From assembly GCA_963920635.1 (NCBI GenBank), contig OY987299.1, positions 123,939,373-124,003,372 on the forward strand: a stretch of 64,000 nucleotides of DNA. Reading direction: 5' to 3'. Shown here piece by piece: positions 54,914-64,000 of this stretch (positions are counted from its first letter, which is position 1; each line of letters opens with the position of its first letter). The stretch comes from Pseudeuparius sepicola (Eukaryota > Arthropoda > Insecta > Coleoptera > Anthribidae). The notes under the pieces are model-generated. The model saw only the letters and a program-made list of their open reading frames with translations, did not search any database and was not told the DNA's origin. Made by a program: the position numbers and the translations under genes.

Positions 54914-57900
54914 CCTAAAAAAATCGGGAAAACGGCCGTTTTCACTTGCATGACTTTTATTTTCACGGAAATTAGTTTAAGGCCACCTATTCTAACTATC
55001 CACAAAGAATCAGAATTTGCGAACCTCGTCTTCACCCCTTTCCACCCCCAAGACCGAAAAATTTTAAAAAATCGGGAAAACCGCCGTTTTCACTTGCATG
55101 ACTTTTCTTTTCAGGGAAATTAGTTTAAGGCCACCTATTCTAACTATCCACGAAGAATCAGAATTTGCGAACCTCGTCTTCACCCCTTTCCACCCCCAAG
55201 AACGAAAAACGTAAAAAAATCGGGGAAACCGCCGTTTTCACTTGCATGACTTTTCTTTTCACGGAAATTAGTTTAAGGCCACCTATTCTAACTATCCACG
55301 AAGAATCAGAATTTGCGAACCTCGTCTTCACCCCTTTCCACCCTCAAGACCGAAAAACGTAAAAAAATCGGGGAAACCGCCGTTTTCACTTGCATGACTT
55401 TTCTTTTCACGGAAATTAGTTTAAGGCCACCTATTCTAACTATCCACAAAGAATCAAAATTTGCGAACCTCGTCTTCACCCCTTTCCACCCCCAAGACCG
55501 AAAAACTTTAAAAAATCGGGAAAACCACCGTTTTCACTTGCATGACTTTTCTTTTCAGGGAAATTAGTTTAAGGCCACCTATTCTAACTATCCACGAAGA
55601 ATCAGAATTTGCGAACCTCGTCTTCACCCCTTTCCACCCCCAAGACCGAAAAACGTAAAAAAATCGGGAAAACGGCCGTTTTCACTTGCATGACTTTTAT
55701 TTTCACGGAAATTAGTTTAAGGCCACCTATTCTAACTATCCACAAATAATCAGAATTTGCGAACCTCGTCTTCACCCCTTTCCACCCCCAAGACCGAAAA
55801 ACGTAAAAAAATCGGGGAAACCGCCCTTTTCACTTGCATGACTTTTCTTTTCACGGAAATTAGTTTAAGGCCACCTATTCTAACTATCCACGAAGAATCA
55901 GAATTTGCGAACCTCGTCTTCACCCCTTTCCACCCTCAAGACCGAAAAACGTAAAAAAATCGGGGAAACCGCCGTTTTCACTTGCATGACTTTTCTTTTC
56001 ACGGAAATTAGTTTAAGGCCACCTATTCTAACTATCCACAAATAATCAGAATTTGCGAACTTCGTCTTCACCCCTTTCAACCCCCAAGACCGAAAAACGT
56101 AAAAAAATCGGGGAAACCGCCGTTTTCACTTGCATGACTTTTCTTTTCACGGAAATTAGTTTAAGGCCACCTATTCTAACTATCCACAAAGAATCAGAAT
56201 TTGCGAACCTCGTCTTCACCCCTTTCCACCCCCAAGACCGAAAAACTTAAAAAAATCGGGAAAACCGCCGTTTTCACTTGCATGACTTTTCTTTTCACGG
56301 AAATTAGTTTAAGGCCACCTATTCTAACTATCCACAAAGAATCAGAATTTGCGAACCTCGTCTTCACCCCTTTCCACCCCCAAGACCGAAAAACCTAAAA
56401 AAATCGGGAAAACGGCCGTTTTCACTTGCATGACTTTTATTTTCACGGAAATTAGTTTAAGGCCACCTATTCTAACTATCCACAAAGAATCAGAATTTGC
56501 GAACCTCGTCTTCACCCCTTTCCACCCCCAAGACCGAAAAACTTTAAAAAATCGGGAAAACCGCCGTTTTCACTTGCATGACTTTTCTTTTCACGGAAAT
56601 TAGTTTAAGGCCACCTATTCTAACTATCCACAAAGAATCAGAATTTGCGAACCTCGTCTTCACCCCTTTCCATCCCCAAGACCGAAAAACCTAAAAAAAT
56701 CGGGAAAACGGCCGTTTTCACTTGCATGACTTTTATTTTCACGGAAATTAGTTTAAGGCCACCTATTCTAACTATCCACAAAGAATCAGAATTTGCGAAC
56801 CTCGTATTCACCCCTTTCCACCCCCAAGACCGAAAAACTTTAAAAAATCGGGAAAACCGCCGTTTTCACTTGCATGACTTTTCTTTTCACGGAAATTAGT
56901 TTAAGGCCACCTATTCTAACTATCCACAAAGAATCAGAATTTGCGAACCTCGTCTTCACCCCTTTCCACCCCCAAGACCGAAAAACCTAAAAAAATCGGG
57001 AAAACGGCCGTTTTCACTTGCATGACTTTTATTTTCACGGAAATTAGTTTAAGGCCACCTATTCTAACTATCCACAAAGAATCAGAATTTGCGATCCTCG
57101 TCTTCACCCCTTTCCACCCCCAAGACCGAAAAACTTTAAAAAATCGGGAAAACCGCCGTTTTCACTTGCATGACTTTTCTTTTCACGGAAATTAGTTTAA
57201 GGCCACCTATTCTAACTATCCACAAAGAATCAGAATTTGCGAACCTCGTCTTCACCCCTTTCCACCCCCAAGACCGAAAAACGTAAAAAAATCGGGAAAA
57301 CGGCCGTTTTCACTTGCATGACTTTTATTTTCACGGAAATTAGTTTAAGGCCACCTATTCTAACTATCCACGAAGAATCAGAATTTGCGAACCTCGTCTT
57401 CACCCCTTTCCACCCCCAAGACCGAAAAACGTAAAAAAATCGGGGAAACCGCCGTTTTCACTTGCATGACTTTTCTTTTCACGGAAATTAGTTTAAGGCC
57501 ACCTATTCTAACTATCCACGAAGAATCAGAATTTGCGAACCTCGTCTTCACCCCTTTCCACCCTCAAGACCGAAAAACGTAAAAAAATCGGGGAAACCGC
57601 CGTTTTCACTTGCATGACTTTTCTTTTCACGGAAATTAGTTTAAGGCCACCTATTTTAACTATCCACAAATAATCAGAATTTGCGAACCTCGTCTTCACC
57701 CCTTTCCACCCCCAAGACCGAAAAATTTTAAAAAATCGGGAAAACCGCCGTTTTCACTTGCATGACTTTTCTTTTCAGGGAAATTAGTTTAAGGCCACCT
57801 ATTCTAACTATCCACGAAGAATCAGAATTTGCGAACCTCGTCTTCACCCCTTTCCACCCCCAAGACCGAAAAACGTAAAAAAATCGGGGAAACCGCCGTT

Positions 57901-59648
57901 TTCACTTGCATGACTTTTCTTTTCACGGAAATTAGTTTAAGGCCACCTATTCTAACTATCCACAAATAATCAGAATTTGCGAACCTCGTCTTCACATCTT
58001 TCCACCCCCAAGACCGAAAAACGTAAAAAAATCGGGGAAACCGCCGTTTTCACTTGCATGACTTTTCTTTTCACGGAAATTAGTTTAAGGCCACCTATTC
58101 TAACTATCCACGAAGAATCAGAATTTGCGAACCTCATCTTCACCCCTTTCCACCCCCAAGACCGAAAAACTTTAAAAAATCGAGAAAACCGCCGTTTTCA
58201 CTTGCATGACTTTTATTTTCACGGAAATTAGTTTAAGGCCACCTATTCTAACTATCCACAAAGAATCAGAATTTGCGAACCTCGTCTTCACCCCTTTCCA
58301 CTCCCAAGACCGAAAAACCTAAAAAAATCGGGAAAACGGCCGTTTTCACTTGCATGACTTTTATTTTCACGGAAATTAGTTTAAGGCCACCTATTCTAAC
58401 TATCCACAAAGAATCAGAATTTGCGAACCTCGTCTTCACCCCTTTCCACCCCCAAGACCGAAAAACCTAAAAAAATCGGGAAAACGGCCGTTTTTACTTG
58501 CATGACTTTTATTTTCACGGAAATTAGTTTAAGGCCACCTATTCTAACTATCCACAAAGAATCAGAATTTGCGAACCTCGTCTTCACCCCTTTCCACCCC
58601 CAAGACCGAAAAATTTTAAAAAATCGGGAAAACCGCCGTTTTCACTTGCATGACTTTTCTTTTCAGGGAAATTAGTTTAAGGCCACCTATTCTAACTATC
58701 CACGAAGAATCAGAATTTGCGAACCTCGTCTTCACCCCTTTCCACCCCCAAGACCGAAAAACGTAAAAAAATCGGGGAAACCGCCGTTTTCACTTGCATG
58801 ACTTTTCTTTTCACGGAAATTAGTTTAAGGCCACCTATTCTAACTATCCACGAAGAATCAGAATTTGCGAACCTCGTCTTCACCCCTTTCCACCCTCAAG
58901 ACCGAAAAACGTAAAAAAATCGGGGAAACCGCCGTTTTCACTTGCATGACTTTTCTTTTCACGGAAATTAGTTTAAGGCCACCTATTCTAACTATCCACA
59001 AATAATCAGAATTTGCGAACCTCGTCTTCACCCCTTTCCACCCCCAAGACCGAAAAACGTAAAAAAATCGGGGAAACCGCCGTTTTCACTTGCATGACTT
59101 TTCTTTTCACGGAAATTAGTTTAAGGCCACCTATTCTAACTATCCACAAATAATCAGAATTTGCGAACCTCGTCTTCACCCCTTTCCACCCCAAGACCGA
59201 AAAACGTAAAAAAATCGGGGAAACCGCCGTTTTCACTTGCATGACTTTTCTTTTCACGGAAATTAGTTTAAGGCCACCTATTCTAACTATCCACGAAGAA
59301 TCAGAATTTGCGAACCTCGTCTTCACCCCTTTCCACCCCCAAGACCGAAAAACGTAAAAAAATCGGGGAAACCGCCGTTTTCACTTGCATGACTTTTCTT
59401 TTCACGGAAATTAGTTTAAGGCCACCTATTCTAACTATCCACAAAGAATCAGAATTTGCGAACCTCGTCTTCACCCCTTTCCACTCCCAAGACCGAAAAA
59501 CTTAAAAAAATCGGGAAAACGGCCGTTTTCACTTGCATGACTTTTATTTTCACGGAAATTAGTTTAAGGCTACCTATTCTAACTATCCACAAAGAATCAG
59601 AATTTGCGAACCTCGTCTTCACCCCTTTCCACCCCCAAGACCGAAAAA
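53895..59648 (+). repeat. Triplicated block, copy 3 (offset 5,918 from copy 2)
   Basis: About 47,977-53,730 recurs here at offset 5,918 bp (40 monomers less two bases, matching the C4 monomers). Markers shared with copy 2 include CCATCCCC, CTCGTATTC, GCGATCC, CTATTTTAAC and ATCGAGAAA. One monomer at about 59,501 has CTT where its partner has CCT, a possible local conversion. Another private change is AACCACCG near 55,528. Confidence 0.88.
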
Positions 59649-61070
59649 CCTAAAAAAATCGGGAAAACGGCCGTTTTCACTTGCATGACTTTTATTTTCA
59701 CGGAAATTAGTTTAAGGCCACCTATTCTAACTATCCACAAAGAATCAGAATTTGCGAACCTCGTCTTCACCCCTTTCCACCCCCAAGACCGAAAAATTTT
59801 AAAAAATCGGGAAAACCGCCGTTTTCACTTGCATGACTTTTCTTTTCAGGGAAATTAGTTTAAGGCCACCTATTCTAACTATCCACGAAGAATCAGAATT
59901 TGCGAACCTCGTCTTCACCCCTTTCCACCCCCAAGAACGAAAAACGTAAAAAAATCGGGGAAACCGCCGTTTTCACTTGCATGACTTTTCTTTTCACGGA
60001 AATTAGTTTAAGGCCACCTATTCTAACTATCCACGAAGAATCAGAATTTGCGAACCTCGTCTTCACCCCTTTCCACCCTCAAGACCGAAAAACGTAAAAA
60101 AATCGGGGAAACCGCCGTTTTCACTTGCATGACTTTTCTTTTCACGGAAATTAGTTTAAGGCCACCTATTCTAACTATCCACAAATAATCAGAATTTGCG
60201 AACCTCGTCTTCACCCCTTTCCACCCCCAAGACCGAAAAACGTAAAAAAATCGGGGAAACCGCCGTTTTCACTTGCATGACTTTTCTTTTCACGGAAATT
60301 AGTTTAAGGCCACCTATTCTAACTATCCACAAAGAATCAGAATTTGCGAACCTCGTCTTCACCCCTTTCCACCCCCAAGACCGAAAAACCTAAAAAAATC
60401 GGGAAAACGGCCGTTTTCACTTGCATGACTTTTATTTTCACGGAAATTAGTTTAAGGCCACCTATTCTAACTATCCACAAAGAATCAGAATTTGCGAACC
60501 TCGTCTTCACCCCTTTCCACCCCCAAGACCGAAAAATTTTAAAAAATCGGGAAAACCGCCGTTTTCACTTGCATGACTTTTCTTTTCAGGGAAATTAGTT
60601 TAAGGCCACCTATTCTAACTATCCACGAAGAATCAGAATTTGCGAACCTCGTCTTCACCCCTTTCCACCCCCAAGAACGAAAAACGTAAAAAAATCGGGG
60701 AAACCGCCGTTTTCACTTGCATGACTTTTCTTTTCACGGAAATTAGTTTAAGGCCACCTATTCTAACTATCCACGAAGAATCAGAATTTGCGAACCTCGT
60801 CTTCACCCCTTTCCACCCTCAAGACCGAAAAACGTAAAAAAATCGGGGAAACCGCCGTTTTCACTTGCATGACTTTTCTTTTCACGGAAATTAGTTTAAG
60901 GCCACCTATTCTAACTATCCACAAATAATCAGAATTTGCGAACCTCGTCTTCACCCCTTTCCACCCCCAAGACCGAAAAACGTAAAAAAATCGGGGAAAC
61001 CGCCGTTTTCACTTGCATGACTTTTCTTTTCACGGAAATTAGTTTAAGGCCACCTATTCTAACTATCCAC
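59571..61070 (+). repeat. 740-bp (5-monomer) tandem duplication
   Basis: About 59,571-60,330 recurs at 60,311-61,070 with offset 740 bp. The order of types is kept: CCT type A, AATTTT type C, GAACGAAAAAC type B, CCCTCAAG type B with AAAT end, then type B. The copies end where 60,331 has AAAG and 61,071 has GAAG, and begin after the GGCTACC change at 59,570. Confidence 0.85.
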
Positions 61071-64000
61071 GAAGAATCAGAATTTGCGAACCTCGTCTTC
61101 ACCCCTTTCCACCCCCAAGACCGAAAAACGTAAAAAAATCGGGGAAACCGCCGTTTTCACTTGCATGACTTTTCTTTTCACGGAAATTAGTTTAAGGCCA
61201 CCTATTCTAACTATCCACAAAGAATCAGAATTTGCGAACCTCGTCTTCACCCCTTTCCACCCCCAAGACCGAAAAACTTAAAAAAATCGGGAAAACCGCC
61301 GTTTTCACTTGCATGACTTTTCTTTTCACGGAAATTAGTTTAAGGCCACCTATTCTAACTATCCACAAAGAATCAGAATTTGCGAACCTCGTCTTCACCC
61401 CTTTCCACCCCCAAGACCGAAAAACCTAAAAAAATCGGGAAAACGGCCGTTTTCACTTGCATGACTTTTATTTTCACGGAAATTAGTTTAAGGCCACCTA
61501 TTCTAACTATCCACAAAGAATCAGAATTTGTGAACCTCGTCTTCACCCCTTTCCACCCCCAAGACCGAAAAACTTTAAAAAATCGGGAAAACCGCCGTTT
61601 TCACTTGCATGACTTTTCTTTTCACGGAAATTAGTTTAAGGCCACCTATTCTAACTATCCACAAAGAATCAGAATTTGCGAACCTCGTCTTCACCCCTTT
61701 CCACCCCCAAGACCGAAAAACTTAAAAAAATCGGGAAAACCGCCGTTTTCACTTGCATGACTTTTCTTGTCACGGAAATTAGTTTAAGGCCACCTATTCT
61801 AACTATCCACAAAGAATCAGAATTTGCGAACCTCGTCTTCACCCCTTTCCACCCCCAAGACCGAAAACCCTAAAAAAATCGGGAAAACGGCCGTTTTCAC
61901 TTGCATGACTTTTATTTTCACGGAAATTAGTTTAAGGCCACCTATTCTAACTATCCACAAAGAATCAGAATTTGCGAACCTCGTCTTCACCCCTTTCCAC
62001 CCCCAAGACCGAAAAACTTTAAAAAATCGGGAAAACCGCCGTTTTCACTTGCATGACTTTTCTTTTCAGGGAAATTAGTTTAAGGCCACCTATTCTAACT
62101 ATCCACGAAGAATCAGAATTTGCGAACCTCGTCTTCACCCCTTTCCACCCCCAAGACCGAAAAACGTAAAAAAATCGGGAAAACGGCCGTTTTCACTTGC
62201 ATGACTTTTATTTTCACGGAAATTAGTTTAAGGCCACCTATTCTAACTATCCACAAAGAATCAGAATTTGCGAACCTCGTATTCACCCCTTTCCACCCCC
62301 AAGACCGAAAAACTTTAAAAAATCGGGAAAACCGCCGTTTTCACTTGCATGACTTTTCTTTTCACGGAAATTAGTTTAAGGCCACCTATTCTAACTATCC
62401 ACAAAGAATCAGAATTTGCGAACCTCGTCTTCACCCCTTTCCACCCCCAAGACCGAAAAACCTAAAAAAATCGGGAAAACGGCCGTTTTCACTTGCATGA
62501 CTTTTATTTTCACGGAAATTAGTTTAAGGCCACCTATTCTAACTATCCACAAAGAATCAGAATTTGCGAACCTCGTCTTCACCCCTTTCCACCCCCAAGA
62601 CCGAAAAACTTTAAAAAATCGGGAAAACCGCCGTTTTCACTTGCATGACTTTTCTTTTCACGGAAATTAGTTTAAGGCCACCTATTCTAACTATCCACAA
62701 AGAATCAGAATTTGCGAACCTCGTCTTCACCCCTTTCCACCCCCAAGACCGAAAAACGTAAAAAAATCGGGAAAACGGCCGTTTCCCATGCATGACTTTT
62801 ATTTTCACGGAAATTAGTTTAAGGCCACCTATTCTAACTATCCACGAAGAATCAGAATTTGCGAACCTCGTCTTCACCCCTTTCCACCCCCAAGACCGAA
62901 AAATTTTAAAAAATCGGGAAAACCGCCGTTTTCACTTGCATGACTTTTCTTTTCAGGGAAATTAGTTTAAGGCCACCTATTCTAACTATCCACGAAGAAT
63001 CAGAATTTGCGAACCTCGTCTTCACCCCTTTCCACCCCCAAGACCGAAAAACGTAAAAAAATCGGGGAAACCGCCGTTTTCACTTGCATGACTTTTCTTT
63101 TCACGGAAATTAGTTTAAGGCCACCTATTCTAACTATCCACGAAGAATCAGAATTTGCGAACCTCGTCTTCACCCCTTTCCACCCTCAAGACCGAAAAAC
63201 GTAAAAAAATCGGGGAAACCGCCGTTTTCACTTGCATGACTTTTCTTTTCACGGAAATTAGTTTAAGGCCACCTATTCTAACTATCCACAAATAATCAGA
63301 ATTTGCGAACCTCGTCTTCACCCCTTTCCACCCCCAAGACCGAAAAACGTAAAAAAATCGGGGAAACCGCCGTTTTCACTTGCATGACTTTTCTTTTCAC
63401 GGAAATTAGTTTAAGGCCACCTATTCTAACTATCCACGAAGAATCAGAATTTGCGAACCTCGTCTTCACCCCTTTCCACCCCCAAGACCGAAAAACGTAA
63501 AAAAATCGGGGAAACCGCCGTTTTCACTTGCATGACTTTTCTTTTCACGGAAATTAGTTTAAGGCCACCTATTCTAACTATCCACAAAGAATCAGAATTT
63601 GCGAACCTCGTCTTCACCCCTTTCCACTCCCAAGACCGAAAAACCTAAAAAAATCGGGAAAACGGCCGTTTTCACTTGCATGACTTTTATTTTCACGGAA
63701 ATTAGTTTAAGGCCACCTATTCTAACTATCCACAAAGAATCAGAATTTGCGAACCTCGTCTTCACCCCTTTCCACCCCCAAGACCGAAAAACCTAAAAAA
63801 ATCGGGAAAACGGCCGTTTTCACTTGCATGACTTTTATTTTCACGGAAATTAGTTTAAGGCCACCTATTCTAACTATCCACAAAGAATCAGAATTTGCGA
63901 ACCTCGTCTTCACCCCTTTCCACCCCCAAGACCGAAAAATTTTAAAAAATCGGGAAAACCGCCGTTTTCACTTGCATGACTTTTCTTTTCAGGGAAATTA
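61070..64000 (+). repeat. Mosaic satellite segment at the right edge
   Basis: This segment mixes monomers from several earlier contexts. About 61,68x-62,26x matches 13,00x-13,58x, including CTTGTCACGG followed by the AACCCTAAA monomer at 61,868. Around 62,280 it carries CTCGTATTC, known from the triplicated blocks. From about 63,000 the order resembles the 58.7-kb neighbourhood. It includes one unique aberrant monomer at 62,714. The array runs off the right edge mid-monomer. Confidence 0.75.
62714..62860 (+). repeat. Aberrant 147-bp monomer with scrambled core
   Basis: All other monomers read GTTTTCACTTGCATG after the palindrome core. This one reads GTTTCCCATGCATG at 62,781-62,794: one base shorter and several bases changed in one short patch. 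The change creates CATGCATG, an 8-bp palindrome at 62,787-62,794, and is the only one of its kind in the window. The rest of the monomer is normal type A. Confidence 0.9.

Larger units (their letters stand above)
1..64000. repeat. 148-bp satellite DNA array (whole window)
   Basis: Landmarks such as GCGAACCTCG, CACTTGCATGAC and GGCCACCTATTC recur every 148 bp from the first base to the last, always in the same orientation. Position arithmetic over the window gives about 432.6 monomers with 22 single-base deletions and no other indel. No unique spacer, transposon or inverted segment interrupts the array. The monomer counted has 61 G+C of 148 bases (41%). Such arrays are typical of eukaryotic centromeric or pericentromeric heterochromatin; that role is inferred from structure, not shown. 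A non-centromeric heterochromatic block such as a subtelomere or knob is the main alternative. No stretch of the window lies outside this repeat. Confidence 0.99.

Noticed and set aside
62..63796. More than 200 open frames of 60-133 codons on both strands, many opening with an M-R-T-S-S-S-like peptide
   Set aside because: They recur once per 148-bp monomer, overlap in different frames and on opposite strands, and mostly start at TTG with no ATG and no ribosome site. The variants show no sign of codon constraint. They are repeat artefacts, not genes.
1..64000. CRISPR array or bacterial repeat locus
   Set aside because: There are no short repeats separated by unique spacers. The whole 148-bp unit is conserved, and no cas genes are present.
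1..64000. Telomeric, rDNA, tRNA or transposon sequence within the array
   Set aside because: I saw no TTAGGG- or TTTAGGG-type runs, no tRNA-like unit, no terminal repeats, and no break in the 148-bp phase.
1..64000. Firm species assignment
   Set aside because: Monomer length and array type suggest a eukaryotic, perhaps plant, centromere satellite, but I could not match the sequence to a named family from memory. A search of the monomer against satellite collections would decide.

Overview
The whole 64,000-base window is one uninterrupted satellite DNA array. It is made of about 432.6 head-to-tail copies of a monomer of 148 bp (41% G+C; 41 C and 20 G on the given strand of the monomer counted). 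Every monomer has the same orientation, and both window edges lie inside the array, so the array is longer than the window. I see no real protein gene, RNA gene, transposon, CRISPR array, operon or unique sequence. The short open frames on both strands are by-products of the repeat: they recur once per monomer, mostly open only from TTG, overlap each other, and carry only point changes from copy to copy.

A long, homogeneous, single-orientation array of near-nucleosome-length monomers with higher-order structure is typical of eukaryotic (peri)centromeric satellites. The sequence alone does not name the species. I recall satellites of about this length from some plants (oak-type genomes, for example), but I compared no sequence and treat this as a weak hint.

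Length is very tightly kept. Phase counting along the array gives exactly 22 one-base deletions (147-bp monomers) and no other indel. Seven carry a shortened GACAGAAAAC block, fourteen have C4 instead of C5, and one at about 62,785 is an unusual scrambled monomer. Sequence variation is concentrated at a few multi-state sites, which define a small set of monomer types.

Layout by shared private mutations: 1-1,640 repeats at 3,403-5,045. 2,345-4,720 repeats at 5,156-7,531. 12,200-16,340 is a 7-monomer (1,036-bp) expansion inside a 2,072-bp tandem duplication. About 1,510-19,990 recurs as 22,372-37,595, as a roughly 20.8-kb second copy that has lost exactly 3,108 bp (three 7-mers). 31,395-45,740 is a recent 7,101-bp tandem duplication. 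44,751-59,650 holds three related blocks with offsets of 4,735 and 5,918 bp plus an internal 1,183-bp duplication. 59,571-61,070 is a 740-bp (5-monomer) duplication. 61,070-64,000 is a mosaic of earlier types. Only 19,990-22,370 lacks a long collinear partner.

No multi-gene system is present. The interest lies in the layered history of unequal exchange readable from the marker mutations, the fixed 147/148-bp length, a 16-bp palindrome present in one monomer class, phased A-tracts, undepleted CpG, and strong strand asymmetry. All alignments were made by eye and by position arithmetic, so boundaries are approximate.
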